Shown piece after piece: positions 1 through 13,900 of a stretch of 64,000 nucleotides of DNA. Source of the DNA: Lunularia cruciata (Eukaryota; Streptophyta; Marchantiopsida; Lunulariales; Lunulariaceae); the NCBI GenBank assembly GCA_948567375.1, contig OX419756.1, positions 43,910,333-43,974,332 of the forward strand, in the 5' to 3' direction. A model generated the notes under the pieces. The model ran no database searches. It had not been told where the DNA came from and saw nothing but the letters and a program-made list of their open reading frames with translations. Position 1 is the first letter of the stretch. Each line of letters begins with the position of its first letter. The translations under genes were made by a program, and so were the position numbers.

Positions 1-140
1 CATCGTCTGCTCCACCAATTGGCTTCTTGATTTCCAAAATTTCATTACTTCCTCCTATCTACATTGAAACACTCTTCAATCTAGACTCCCTTTCTTCTTC
101 CACTCTACTCTTGGAACTCTCTTGAAGATCTTAAATGCTC

Positions 141-1076
141 TTTTGTGATTCATAAACTTCCTAAGCTCTCCTAACATATAGGAGAAGTTGCTACACAGAG
201 AAAGGATGTTGCTTTGTATTCAATTTCGGTACAATAACAACTGTTTCCTATCATGATCACCCCAAGAAGCAACAATATACCTATCCTTTTACAGTAATAT
301 GGTTTTCCATACAATGACACCATGCACTTAATACAAATTTTACACTAAACAAAAATAGGTATACCGCTCACTCAATTCAAGTTTTAGCTAGAGAAATGTG
401 TGTTTGTATTAGCTCCAAGCTGTTAAATTTCTAAATGCTTTCAATTAAACTTTTGATATTTTCTTCACTTTCTTGGTTAAATATACATTACTTATACCTT
501 ATTTCTATTACAAATACTAATATCTTAGTAGCATGTAGTTAACATGAACTTCATGGTGGAGAGCAAAACCTTTTTATGATTCATAAACTTTCTAAACTCT
601 AGTAATACATATGTGGAATCACCTCAAAGCAAAAGGATTTTACTTCACATTCATTCTTGGTACACTATCAATTTTTTCCTATAGCAATCACTCCAAGAAG
701 CAAACAACGGTACTCCTATTTTTATACTAATTTGGTTTTGCATACAATGACAACCTAGAGAAATATGAGTATACCCTCATGCCACACAAGTTTTCAGCTA
801 GAGAAATATGGGTACACCGTCATGTCGTACAAGCTTTCAGATAGAGAAATATGTGTTTATATAGTAGCTCTAAGTTGTTAAATTTCTAAATTTGTTCAAT
901 TAAAGTTTTGTTCTTTCTTTACTTTCTTGGCTTAATACACTTAAATATACATTGCTTATACCTTATTTCTATTACATATACCAATGTCTTTGGACTGGTT
1001 ATACCTTCTTTCAGTTACAAATGCTAATATCTTAGTATCATGTAGTTAAGATGAATTTCATAGTGTAGAGCAAAAC
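141..1076. repeat. Imperfect tandem duplication, two units of about 430 and 505 bp
   Basis: Two consecutive blocks, about 141-570 and 571-1076, share the same order of landmarks. Each opens with a GATTCATAAACTT stretch, carries a 'tccaagaagcaa' stretch and then a 'gctagagaaatatg'-like stretch, and closes with 'gtagagcaaaac' or a close variant. The second block is longer because a 43-bp piece is repeated inside it (757-799 and 800-842), and a 'ttataccttatttctattaca' stretch also recurs in part. No coding signal was found. It is probably a fragment of a mobile element or a local slippage product; the parent element was not identified. Confidence 0.7.
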
Positions 1077-4000
1077 ACTCATAATACCAACACCAACTAA
1101 TATATACACACAATACAGACATAAGATCAAGGCTCTTTTCAAAGAATTGTCTTTATTACAAGGGTTTCAAAACCACAGCCAATCTAATATCACTAACTTG
1201 AAGCTTTCAAAACTAACCAAACCTTAGAGGTTCAAAGATCATGCTTTGCCATTAAAAGTAATATATGTATTTACTTGTAGTGTGCTTTTTTCCTCTTTGC
1301 CTTTAACATGACTTTCTACCAAAGAGATATTCTTCATGTCTATCTATTTCTTCTTCTAAACACTCATTGTCTTCTTCTCACATGTATGCATACCTGTCAC
1401 TATCACATTCTAGCTCACCTTGCCACTCCAAGGCTTACTCTGCATGCATGTTTTGATTTCATTACTCACCTTCTTTTGTAAATTGACCTAGAGCATGGAT
1501 AATCCCAAGCTCTTGACCTAAGACAACTCCATTCCTTGACAACTTGGGACTTAGGAGAGCTCTACTTGATAGCATAGGAGAGCACCATCTATTAAGAACA
1601 TTAAGAACATTACCTCTCAATAATATTTGCCCAATACAAAGCACAACCCTAATAATGGCAATGTTGCCATCCCACTAGATAAAAAGGTCCTCTATCATGT
1701 ACACCTCCAATGACTACTCTTCCTTAACATTCTTCTCTCCTTTATCAATCTCATTCAACCCTCCAAACTCCTCTCTCTTTTCTATCCACTCTTCACTCCT
1801 ACTTGACCCTCAACTCTCTTTGCTATGACACTCTTTTCTTCTCTATCACTCTCTTCCTTCTTCTTTGTTCTATCCCTCTTTGGATTTCACTTTCACTTTT
1901 AATTTGCTATCAAACCAAATTCTTCTTTACAAGCATCATTAAGATGTTCTTTCTAAACTAGAAGAACTCTTGATATCATACCATTCTACACTCTCTCCCA
2001 ACTTAGCTCGAGAGATTGTATCTTACAACCCTCCACTTTCACTCACATTGATTTCTCTTTTGATCATCTTTTTGCAATTGAGTTGATCTATAAGTCTACT
2101 GTAGAGATAGAAAGACATGTTTGACCAAATGTTCTCTCCCTTGCAATTTTCTATCAGCAATTCAATTTCACTTCACTTGCCAGTATGATTCAATTTCCCG
2201 AATCATGCATCAAAGTAACTTCCTTACAATTATTTCAAAATCCTTTGTGATTAATATTTTCAAGATCACCAACAACTTATGAAGACCTATGGATCATGAT
2301 TTAGAGTACCCATAAATATTTGTAAGTTATGTGCCTCTACTTGTAAAAGTACAAAGTACTTCCTCACCAATCATTAGTACAAATTCCAACAATACTTGTA
2401 ATTTTTTACATTATATTTATGAGAAGCCAAAAAGCCATCATTGAAATACCCTATAGTTTATAAATATGTTGCCGAGTTTTGAATCTCATTTTAATTTCCA
2501 TTCTAGGTTCAATTAGTATGAATTTTTGGGTAAGGTGAAATAGGATTAGGTGAAATAATATGATTGATATAATTATCTATTGCATGGGAGAGACAAAAAA
2601 TGCAAGGAAGTAAGAAAACCTCAAGGAAATGTGTGTTGTGCATAGAATGTCTTATTTCAAAATTTGAAAATTTGATTGCAAGTGTGAATACGTGCAATCC
2701 TTCCCAATGCAAAATGTGTGGTTGTGGTAGTTGATTTTTCTTGAACCAAGTTTTTTTCCCATCCAATTTAAACACATTTTGCAAAAAAATGAAGAAATTA
2801 TGTGCACCAACATTGAAAGAAATTGGAGTTATGTGAAATTAGAGTGCAACTTCATTAGAAATTTGGAGCCACACAATATTTAGTTTGAGTTTTTAAAATG
2901 GAGTTTGTTGAATATTTAAAAGTGTATTGAAATATTGAAATATTTAAAACCACCTTCCAATTTAGGTCTCCTTGAAGTTGGTCAACACGAGCTACATCAT
3001 GCTATTTCTTAAAGATAGACCAACAAAGTAAGCTCTCACTCCCATGTGAAGAACTACCAAGTTGGATTCAATCTCCTATACATAAGGAATAAAGTCATTT
3101 CATTTTATATGCTCTAATGCACAAGGAAAATACCCACTAATGAAAATGAGCTAGATGTGCAAGAAGAGGACCAGAATCATGGAGGTCTATTGTTGGAAGT
3201 ATCCTTCATTGCCCTAAAAAAGTACTCAAGGTAGGATAAGAATGCATCTTGAGGTCATTCCCTTGATGGGTTAATTATAAAGCTATGAGATGAAGTATAG
3301 GCAAGAAGGACCTACACCTTATTGTAGCAAACTTCCTCTTCACTCATCGCATGCACCCAATATTTCATGGAGGCACGCATTCTACTCTTCACTCAAGTTT
3401 TAGACTAGGACATGTGGTTTCAAACGAGGTACTTTCTTGAAAGATCTCTTAACAAGTAATGGAGTTTTTTATCACACTTAGAGGGGTATAAATGAGGTAA
3501 GAGTGACCCAAAGTTACTGCACTTGAACCAACCATTTTTCACACATGTGTCCTTCCACAAGGTACGGTATGCACTAAATCTAATACTTTACCAAATTTGA
3601 TCTAAGTGTCACCAAAACTTCCCCCAAGCACCTTTCCTAAAGGTTTTGTTGTGATTCCATTAACATAATGTGCATAAAATGCAAACAAAACACGTAGGTT
3701 ATACAAAATGGTTAGATAACAAACTTGACAGTTTTATAAGATGGAGGTGTCAAAGATTGGAAGGTTAGTGAGATTTACACACAATTGGGAAATCCTTTCT
3801 CCCTTTACGGAAAAAAGTTATAATACTAGGGTAATATTCAAATTATCTCTAACCTTACAAAAGTGGAGTGATTCTAAATTACTTAGAGCCCCAAGTTAGC
3901 TTTCTATGACTATATACATTAGGTCTTCTTACCCTCCATTTGTGTTGTTAGTCAACAACCAATTTCTTCTCCTTGAATTGAGTTTTTGAATCTATATTTG

Positions 4001-6439
4001 CTTTGGTTCTCTTACCCTAACACTCTTGATCTCCACTAATAAGTACAAAACATGTAGTAGACATTGATACCAAAGATCCCATAGATCCCCATCAACTCTC
4101 AAGAGTAATAAATTTCTTGAATCCACATTGTACTCATCATCCTATCCACATAATATGCACATCACTTGGAGACTTTGGCTCATGACATAAAACTATCTTA
4201 CCCCATATTGCGTTCAAGTATAGAATTGTGGTCCTAAGTTGCAGAATGGTTGGGAATTGGTTTTGGTTTCAGAGCATACCATCCTTGACGTGGACCTATG
4301 GTGCTTCTTTGAACTAGATCATGACATCTAGACATGGAGTTCCCAAGGATTCCATCCTTTTGGACCTCTCTTGTCTATATATTGCAAACTAACTTTAAGG
4401 AATTAGTTTTAGTTTTGACTCTTCTTCATGTCCTACCATACTTCTACCAACCTACTCCACAATAGCTCCTATGACACTCCAAGCTATTGGAATCAAAACC
4501 TAGTACCTCCTTAGTAGGCTTTCTAGAATGCAATGGAGGTGTGTTTGGAGAGGTGTGCAGAGATCCTAGCATGGTGATGTTGATTAAGGTGGTGGTGGAC
4601 TAGGTGATAATCAATTATCCATCACTATTTTGCTTTGGAATAGTTATCAAGTGTTCTCTTGGTTATGGGAGAGTTCCTTTCCTTTCTTGGAGGTGAGTGG
4701 ATCTGATTTATGGTGTTGCACTAATGAGAGACACCAAAAACTCTCTAAAGATATAAGGTGGATATAAAGTCTCCAAGACCTTCCTCTTTCCTCTTCTTGG
4801 TGACATGATCATAAGATGATGGTTTTTGATTAGCTTAGGCTCTTAAAATAGAGAGTATTTGGGCCAGATTCACTTTAATTGCAAGATCAAATACTATCAA
4901 GAGAGGGAGACACACTTGTAATACAAGCGATCTATAGAACCTAATGACAAGCATACAAATGTCAAAAGATAGATAGTGGGTACACATTACACCAAAATTG
5001 ATTTTTTATAACCATAGGTAACATCACAAAGCAAATGCTTTCATGATCCTAATCTCAATTTGCAACCAACTCCCACTCCCCACAACTCCTCTCCACTATA
5101 TTTCTTGGTTTTGATACTCAAACCTTCAAGAAGTGAGCAAATTTCTTAGCTCTTGACCATTTTTTACTAACCAAAGAGCATTAGGGTTACTCCTTAGCTT
5201 AAATACCTCCCAAACACAACTTGGGTTTGGCTCTTGTTCACTAATAAATTGATGTTTCCACCAAGTAGGCTTACTCTTGCCACCTAGAATAGGCAGGTCC
5301 AACCAATGCTTTGAGGCCCATATCCAACCAATCAAATTATTGACCCACTAGAGAACAACATTTAATTTACAAATTTTGTCCTCAAGGTCCTTGAGAGAGT
5401 GGCTTGACATAATGCACCATTCCCAATACTCCTAATGCTACTTATGTACAACCACTTTTTGGTTAGGCTCAACCCTCCACTTCCTAGATTCAGATTATAT
5501 GATTAAGTTGTGGTTGGTCTCCCAAGGTACTAGTATCTAGCCTATGCTTTTCTTGATAACATCCTAGCGCTTCATCTTCCCTTGGATAATCTTGACTAAT
5601 TTATCTACATAATTACATGATAATTAGCATCATTGAGCTCATAAGTAAACAAGATGTACTTGATAGAGCTTTGTTGGCTAACTACTTCTACAGTGGAGAC
5701 CTTGATCTATTTGATTATGGACTCTTCAAGGACATGGCCACCTTCTTCTCTTCATCATCCTGATCTTGTTGGGACTCCTTTCTCATGTTAGAACCTACCC
5801 GTATATTCTGTGCTTCTTCCTTTCTGGGGTCTCAAAAGACTGAACCAATCAAGGTATCCCTATCTTTTGTTATGGTATTGAGCCTACAACTTTTGCTTGC
5901 TCTTTTATTGTTAGATTGAACCAATTCTATCCCCTCTCTCCTCCATTTGAACTATGGGAAACTGTTATTGTTCCTTGTTTGTATGCACACTATTACTAAC
6001 TCTATGTGTTGTGGTGTGTAGTATCATCAATATCAAGTACGCTTGCTCTCCTTTTACTCAAAGTATTTGGATTGTTATCTCCTATAATCAAAAGGACTTG
6101 AGGAGAACTTCTCCACATCTCTTCTTGTATAGCACACTCTTCTCTCTCCTTGATCATTAACATATTATGCTTATAGTAAACATGATAAAGAAATGGGTAA
6201 ATCTTAGCATAGCAATTTGATTGGCTATTGCTTTGGGCCAAGTTTCAAATTCCCCCCATGGATTAACTTACTCTAGTTTGCCACCTTAGTGTTGGTTCAT
6301 GCACAAACTATGGTGGAGGTCCAAACCTTGCTAATTTTTCTCAGATGGTCCAAGTGAAAAATAGGTAGAAGGAATTCAAATATTTTATGAACTCTTAAGT
6401 TACCAATCAAGCTAAAAGTATATCCTTCCTTGGAATCAT
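1077..6439. other. Unassigned AT-rich DNA, no supported gene
   Basis: Only short open frames (under about 95 codons) occur, without recognisable domains or a convincing splice pattern. Pyrimidine-rich runs (for example 1700-1900) and the general composition resemble worn-out transposon DNA seen elsewhere in the window. I see no LTR ends, RNA gene or conserved protein fragment that I could name. Confidence 0.5.
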
Positions 6440-7022
6440 ATTGTAATAACATTAGTTGAATGGATTATCTAAAGATAGAAATTGGCTTAGTAATATCTTG
6501 AAGGATGTTATATGTGATGGTCTAAGTAGATCAGACAGAGTTGTCACAAAAAAATACTTCTACTAGTAGGGTAGAGGCCAAAAACACCTTGAAAACTTTA
6601 GAGTTAATTTTGAAGGTCTAAATAGATGAATTAGGCCTCAAAAAATAGAAGGTTCTCTATCTTTAAAGGGAAAAAGTGTTTCCTTCTCTCCCCCTTGTTT
6701 TCTCATTGAGGGCTTTCCAATGTAACCTCACCCATGTTATTATTGCATCTCACAAGAAGATTCTTGAAAGATTCCATTTGGTAAAACTTGTTTGACCAAT
6801 TAGATAGGACAAGGATTAACATATTATTGATCCATGTAGTTAATCTAAGGTTGGAGCTTGCTGACTTATCACCAATCCACATATCCAATCCAAGGGTGTA
6901 GCTCACTTTTAGTGGATCTTTTATGCTATATACTAAAGACAAGTGGCTCTTTGGGGCATTCAAGTATTGAGAGTGAAGTCTTGTGTTTCTTTGGGATTTC
7001 TCTTATCCTAAGAACAATACAC
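6440..7022 (+). mobile_element. Solo-LTR-like repeat, family R, copy 1
   Basis: This block begins TGTAATAA and ends CAATACACA, resembling the TGTAATAC...GTATTACA ends of its relatives. Sequence along its length matches blocks at 7480-7725 plus 16569-16949 (opposite strand) and 50276-51377. Shared landmarks are 'gatggtctaagtagatcaga', 'gaattaggc', 'tgtttgaccaa.tagatagga' and a TATA-like 'gctatatac' followed by 'ggggca'. No internal retroelement region lies beside it, so it is read as a solo LTR of an unidentified LTR element. The family call is inferred from shared ends and multiple copies. Confidence 0.6.
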
Positions 7023-7479
7023 ATACGTGCTATCCCAAAAAATCTTCCTTTTTGCTCCAGCTAATGCTTTGCTCCTTGATAATAATCCTTCCCCTATATT
7101 CCTCACTTTGTATGCTGCAAGGATTATTTTAATATCCAATCCTCAAGTATTTCCTTAAGTAATAAGATCTATCTCTCATAGATTCTTCTTTGTTCTAAAA
7201 ACCCAAGGCATGTCTAAAAGATTCTTGCATTTTGTGGAACTAAATGTTTTTGTAACTCGTCTTACTTTATTGCCATGGAAGGTACAATGGGAGTCAATTT
7301 CTTCAAAGTCACATTTGGGTTGGTCCAAAGTCTTGCAATGGTTCTACCATGGTATTAAGTAATGATTTCTTAAATACAACTCTGTCTCTCTCTTCTCTTG
7401 ATGCTCCTTACAATTTGGGATGCTTCTCATTCTCCTAAGCATACACTGTTCCTTGCTAAAGCCTCTTTGCCCTCCTATA
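7023..7479. other. Unassigned intergenic sequence between two R repeats
   Basis: About 450 bp with no open frame of note, no recognised repeat end and no RNA gene. It separates a plus-strand and a minus-strand copy of family R. Confidence 0.4.
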
Positions 7480-7725
7480 TTGTAATACTTTGAGGATAAG
7501 AGAACTCCCTAAGAGATATACAAGAGATAAAACACAAACTTCACACTCAATCTTCTGATTCTCCAAAGGAGCACCTTCTCTTTGTTATATAGCAACGAGT
7601 ATCCACCCTTGGATCAAATACAAGGATTGGTGATATGTCAGCAAGCTCCACCTTTGGATCAGATACAAGGATTGGTGACATGTCAGCAAGCTTAGATTGG
7701 TTGACTAGATAGGTGATGTGTTGGT

Positions 7726-8261
7726 TGTCATACGTATATACATTTTTGTCAACATCACACACTATAGAAGTACAACTCACACATAAGTCATACATGGACT
7801 CTAAAGTACCACAATAATCAATTTGTTTACACAGCTCTACTCACACTCAATCAGATCAATACTTGATCTATCACTCTATAATTTGCCAACAACTAGGCAC
7901 TAACTATAGTCAAGCCACACCCTCTCTAGCTAAGAGACTCTAGGTGTTCCCGTTGACTTTTTGTCCACTCTAGCCAGGAACTTGAAGGCTCAACAATAGA
8001 GAAGTGAGCTCTTTGGAGCTACACTCCTAGGGTGTAGTCCTGATTTTGATCTAAGTCTCACACCAATGGTCTCATTGATGACACACTTGATGGTGCAAAC
8101 AGTGCAAGTGATAGTGGACTCCACCATGAAGTCAATACCCAAAACACAAAATCCGACCGTCAAAGAGTAATCTATGAGTAACTACCAAAATACCTCTAAC
8201 TACTATCAGTTTTACTCTAGTGTTTGAGCAATCTAGATGCAATGCAACAAATAGTGTGACA
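7726..8261 (-). repeat. LTR of the minus-strand gypsy element, low-coordinate copy (3' LTR)
   Basis: This 536-bp block starts TGTCATACG and ends GTGTGACA, giving short inverted ends. From about 7810 onwards it aligns with 16140-16568; shared landmarks are 'gctaagagactctaggtg', 'tgtccactcta' and 'gaagtcaatacccaaaac' or close variants. As the element reads on the minus strand, this is its 3' LTR. Immediately inside it, 8265-8330 repeats the first 60-85 bp of the LTR (TGTCATGCGTATATACAT and onward). Confidence 0.7.
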
Positions 8262-8520
8262 ACTGTCATGCGTATATACATCATTGTCAACATCACACAT
8301 TACATCATGGACTCTAAAGTACCACAATTGCTTCCCTAGCTGGCGGTTAGGTCTCTCTAACTCCATATAGCCATCTACTCCAAGTATATGGTATACCTTA
8401 TGGTGGGCAAAAGATCAAGAGGATGGGTGCTATTGAGCCCCATTGTTAGTTACCTATCTGTAATCTATACCATATAAAGGATGAATTAACTATAGGTCAA
8501 GTATATCTAGGATATAACCA

Positions 8521-8757
8521 CTATCCCTGAGGAACCACTATGAGGGGAGGAGTCATACATGCCACATGCCATCCTCTTGAACAACCATCACACACTAACA
8601 TAATAGTAGCTCCACCAGAAGAACCACATAACATACACCTCAAGCTTGCTTGTACAAGTACTAAGCTTGGGTCCATAGTACCATCAGTGTTTGGGAGGTG
8701 ACATAACACACAATTGCGCACATGATCCTTCCAAACAACACCATCACATCCTTCCAA
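8521..8757 (-). mobile_element. PHD-type zinc-finger segment within the gypsy element
   Basis: The minus-strand reading holds a Cys/His pattern typical of the first two-thirds of a PHD finger: CMLCG, then VCDGCSRGWHVAC, then MTPPLIVVPQG. The CDGC-x3-WHxxC-x3-PPL order is the standard PHD core, a reader fold usually found in chromatin proteins binding histone H3 tails. It lies between the integrase core and the 3' LTR, where chromoviruses carry a chromodomain. By inference it could have served target-site choice. It could also be a captured host fragment. Confidence 0.6.
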
Positions 8758-9330
8758 TACAAGGACTCAAGATGGCAAAACCTTGTGCAGTCTTCAGATA
8801 GTGCGGCCTATAGAAACATCAAGTGTTGTTGGTGTTGCCTACTATAGATATACATAGTCACTTAGATAAAATTGACATATCAAGGGTCTTTAAACTCCTT
8901 CTTGAATGGTAGCATAGCATAAGGTATCCTTATGCTCAGCAATTACCAAGTTCTCAGAGATCTTTGCTCATTGAGAGGATACACTCATCCATACATTTGG
9001 ATCATCCAAGTCCAACACTATAGTAGCATCTCAATAAATGGCTGAAAGTAAATCTAGATCTCATCCATAGAGTAGAAAGTAAGGAGATAAGGATGCTAAG
9101 GAGGCTTGTTGGCAAAACCAATAGCCCATGGCCACAAGGTAACTGGAGATCCCAATCTCCCGAGTGGACTCTCTACAAACCATACTTATGCAATCCTCTC
9201 TTCCTTGTCTAAACCACTCTCTCTACTAAGCCATCTGCCTTAGGATGATCTTGGGAGGTAGTACAATGATCAATCAAAGCCTTGTCACACAAGACTTGAA
9301 ACTCCCACAAGAAATTTGTACCTTGATTAG

Positions 9331-9513
9331 TCAAAACCTCAATTGGTGAACCTGATCTAGGAATGAGTAAGTTGTCCCTTCATTAGACTTTTCAAGAAGT
9401 ACCACCAACTCAATCCACTTGGAGAAGTGCTCCACCATCACCAAAACATACCAATGATGTCTCACAATCAATGGTAAAGGTCCAACAAAGTCCAAACTTG
9501 AGCAGTATTCCAA
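9331..9513 (-). mobile_element. Integrase core fragment of the gypsy element
   Basis: The minus-strand frame contains DFVGPLPLIVRHHWYVLVMV followed by EHFSKWIEL. This matches the conserved start of the retroviral-type integrase catalytic core (D-x-x-GPLP... then D/E-x-FSKW). It lies downstream of the reverse transcriptase in the element's own orientation, as expected for Ty3/gypsy. Confidence 0.75.
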
Positions 9514-10703
9514 TCAAATGATAGGTAATGGGTGTAATTGTTACATAAGAGCATTAAATGATGCTCTAACTTGGTCACAAATCACACATTTGGCAACAAA
9601 GTGTTGTATATCAGTCTGCATACCGTACCACCAATAATGACTTTGGAATAAGCTATATGTATGCTTTACTCCAAAATGTCCTAGCTCCTCATGAGCATAA
9701 TGGACCAACTATAGTCTCTAAGATGGAAGTGGTACTACTCTCACTCTACCATCCTCCTACACACAAAGAAGGTGTCTACCTTCTAATCTGAACCATCAAG
9801 CTTGCTAAAGGGCATGATCTCTCTCCTTGGCCCCAACTGTGCTACCCACAAGACCTATGCAAAGATAGTCCATCACTAAAACATCATCATGAATGTCTTG
9901 CTAAAGTGTACCACTATATCCACTCCTTGGATCTGTGACCTCAATAACTCCTCTTGTATGTGATGAGAGAAGTACCACCAAAGCCTCTAAAAATATACAA
10001 AGAAAGGCAGATGCATGCCAACTTGGCACCATCTCCTCATCTGTCTCACCATGCCAACGTGCTCCAATCTAATCCTACTGGCTGGGACATAAGTTTCTAC
10101 TCAACCTATCTGTATCATGGTTCACCACTCCAAGTTTGTGAATAACCGTGAAACCATACTCCTATAAAATCAAAGCCCATCGTGCAAACTTCCTTGAAAG
10201 CTTGACAAACTCCATCAACCACTTTAGTGGTTGATGATTAGTGATGAGAGTAAAGAGGTTACCAAATAGATAACACTAGAAATGTGCTACTACCCAAATT
10301 GCTACCAAGCACTCTCCCTCATATGAATTATACTTCCCTTTTGTTGAATTGTTGGAGTGACTAGCATAGGCCACCACAAACTCCTTCCCCTCATCACGTG
10401 TTGGGTGAGCACTACTCCAAGCCCCAACATACTCCAATCAATGTGAAGCTAAAATGGTCATCCTTTGATTGGTCTCCTCAAAATAGGAGAAGATGTCAAC
10501 CTCTCCTTGAGCTCTACAAAAGCTCTCTCCTGCTCATCTCCCCAACACCACTCTTGTGTAAGCTTGGTCAGCTTTTTCAAGGCCTTGGCAATGGCACTTA
10601 GTCCTCTAACATAACAACGATAGAAGTTTTCCAACCCAAGGAGTGCTCACACTCTACTCACATCCGTAAGCCAAGGAATATATGCAATAGCCTCCACCTT
10701 GGT

Positions 10704-10925
10704 CTATTGAATACCAAGTCCTCCGAGGTAGATAGTGTGACCCAAATGCTTAACCTGTTCATGGAAGAACCTACACTTCCTAGGATGTAATTTGAGTCCA
10801 TGAGATCTCAACCTCTCAAACAATTTCAATAATTGTCTCTCATGCTCTTCCACCATAGTGCTATAGACCAAAATGTCATCAATATAGCACCAAGAAAAAT
10901 CCAATCCAGCTAGGATCTTGTCCAT
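10704..10925 (-). mobile_element. Reverse transcriptase palm fragment of the gypsy element
   Basis: The frame includes WCYIDDILVYS followed by HGLKLHPRKCRFFHEQVKH and LGHTI. The YIDD box (the polymerase active-site aspartates) and the L-x-P-x-KC-x-F-x...LGH pattern are diagnostic of Ty3/gypsy reverse transcriptase. The linker just upstream in element orientation (11344-11556) is also gypsy-like. Confidence 0.85.
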
Positions 10926-13900
10926 GACCCTCTAGAACTTAGCAAGAGTGTTCTTTTAACCCAAATAGTAAGAACCTCCATTGATATAACACATCTTTAT
11001 TATGACGATCAATAGCCCAAAATGTTATCTTGGACTTATCCTGTTCCTTGATCGGCAATTGATGATATCCTACTCAAAGATCCAAAGTACTAAAGACCTT
11101 TGCATGCCCAATAGTGTCAAAGATCTCCTCTAGTGTAGGCATGGCATATCGATAAGCCCTAGTCTATTAGTTGGTAGGATAGTAATCTCCACACATTTTC
11201 ATATTTGTGTAGTTGCCATGCATATTCTTCTTGGCTAGCATCACCATGGTTGATGCATACTCTCCACGTGAAATCTCCACCAAAATAGCCTCAAAAAGGT
11301 CACTACTTTGGCTTTGAATCAATGCTCTCTCCATGTCACTATATCAATAGAGACATTGAAAAATTAATATATTGCTAGTCAACTCAATTTTTATATCAGG
11401 TCCTTTTAGAGCACCCAAATCCTTCATGTTAAAGGCAAAAAAACTCATGTAGCTCCTCAAGAACCTCCAAACTCTCCATGTTTCCTCTTCTGTAAGCTTG
11501 GGTCCAAGATTTGGCTCCCAAGTAGCATTTGTAATTATCCTAGGAGTGGAAGACATATTGATTGGTTGCTACACTGGACCCTTGGGAGTAGTAATGTCAT
11601 GCTCCCAACCACTAGAGGTCCCAACCTTAGTGTGAAAAACTCCCTCTGATCTGGATGCAAGCTCCATACGTCTTCTAGCTACATTCTAAGTAGACCAAGG
11701 GTGTAATCCAAGTAGTCCATGCTCACCTTGATGGACTCCAAGTAGACCACTATCTCTAGTAGCCACTCGTTGTGTCCCAAGAATACCATATCCACTTGGT
11801 CCATCGCCCCTAGCATGTGCTTGAATTGTCTCAATAGGCACAAGGCTCACAAGTGTCTGAGTGGTGATGCCTATCAAGTGCATCCCAAGCTGCTCTACCA
11901 AACCAAGGCTCACAATCCAAGTCAAATAGTTCAACTCCATAGCTTGACCTAAGACCTGATGTCTAGATGCCTTTGACATTACTAGAATAATGATAATACC
12001 GGTGTAAAAACCTATCACCCACTCTCTCTCATTGGCATTGGGCTCCACCAATTGCTATAATTGTGAGTCCCAAACCAGTCCAAGACCTCCCTCTTGAAAA
12101 GCATGAGAGCTTGGGAAACTTCTAAGTGTGGGAAAGTGGCTCTGGGCTGTCCAATTAGGTTCACCACTACCATAGGTGACCTATCAGCCACTATCGCCGT
12201 TTGAGATTGATGCCCAACATCCAAGATATCATCAACAATGATGTGGTCTAGTTGCTAAATCCCATCATAAGCATGCTATAGAACCTCTCTAGGTAAGAGG
12301 GTTGTCCACCAAAGACAAAGACAAAGACAATAAACCTGTGATCCCACTCTGGCTACATTTAACAACACGGCAGGTCCCATCCAAGAATGGACCTGATGTG
12401 TACTTGCCACCACTTGAATGCAAGAATTACTCATCAAAGGGACATTCTCCAAAAGGTAAGCTACAAAAATAGACTGATGAACTTGGAGATGTTATAGTAT
12501 TTGTAACATCTTCCAAAACACACCAAAATGGGGATCTTGAAGACCCAAACCTCAACCAACACGTGTATATCCCTAACATGGCCATCCAAAAATCACCAAA
12601 GGAACAAGCCTATGTCTCTTTAGATCATGTCTCCCCAGCAAGGAAATGTCTATTGGTAGGGCCTTTTGGTAACCCTTGATTGCTAACATTGATAATAACT
12701 TAAGAAACTAATAGGTCAAGTGTGTCAGATGATGGAGAGAGGCTCACCTAGCAATCTCATCTCTCTCCACATACAAGTACCTATGTACTCGTATACTTGC
12801 TTGTAGTACCGCACCTAGTCCAATGCTAATCCCACTCAACAACTCCAATAGACATACTCCTTCTACACAATACTACCAAGAAATGAGTGTGGTATCTAGA
12901 GGTGTAAAGGTAATCGACTCTGGAGGCTCATCTTCACACTAGTCTCTTGGTGGTACAAAAGCTCCACTTCAAGCTTGTTGTAGCATTTGATCTGCATGTT
13001 ATTGCAATGCCTCCTCTAGACTCCACAATGGAACATCTAAGGTGGATGGAACAATCACACTTGTACTCCAAATCTGAGTGATCTCTTCTAGTACTAGAGT
13101 ATCCTCTGTATGTGCATTCCTCCCAATAAGTCACTAGGCCAAGTAATAGCACCACTTAAAGTTGAAATTGATGCCGCCATGGTCCTAGACTATAGTGAGC
13201 CAAGACTGCCACTATTGAAGAGCATTGGTAGGCAATATACTCATCCCTCACCAGATTGCCAACCTAGTCTATAGGAGGCTATCTCCTCCCAATAGCCAAT
13301 ACTAAAACCCATGGGGTATAACATTGCTCCTCCAACTAACACATCATACAACTTAGTTATGGTTGCAATGGCTTGAGCTCTCACTACAAAGCTATCAATC
13401 TAATGACTGGGCTGAATCTGGATACAAGCTCTCCACATGTGATGTACTATGTAGAACTACCCCTAGAGAGATTTGGATCTAAAATGGAAAACCTCTACAC
13501 ATTGGTCTACCATAATTCTAGATCAACAAATGCAGCCTTTCCCAACATAAAAGGTTGTGCATAAGATTCTAGTAATACCCTTTATGGTGTACAGACCTTC
13601 CCTAAAGGTCCCACCAAACAAAAAATCCCCCTCTGGTTATCCAACAAGACAACCCTAGGTGTAAATTGTGCTCGCTCAAAGGCCGGTCTAGTTGGTAACT
13701 CCTCCAATCTCACCGCTATTGCTTGCCATAGACCACTAGTTGTTGAGCAAATCCCATGCTCCTCAACCAAGTCAACTCCACTATCAACCACCTTTGCTCT
13801 AGTGGTGGGGACCACATCATCCCTAATCTCACAAAGCGTGGCAGCCAACCGGCACACTAGGGCTGGGTCAACTCCCAAGGTAAACATATCATTGGCTAAA

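Noticed and set aside
2509-2784. 91-codon minus-strand ORF
   Set aside because: Isolated in AT-rich DNA, no recognisable domain and no second line of evidence.
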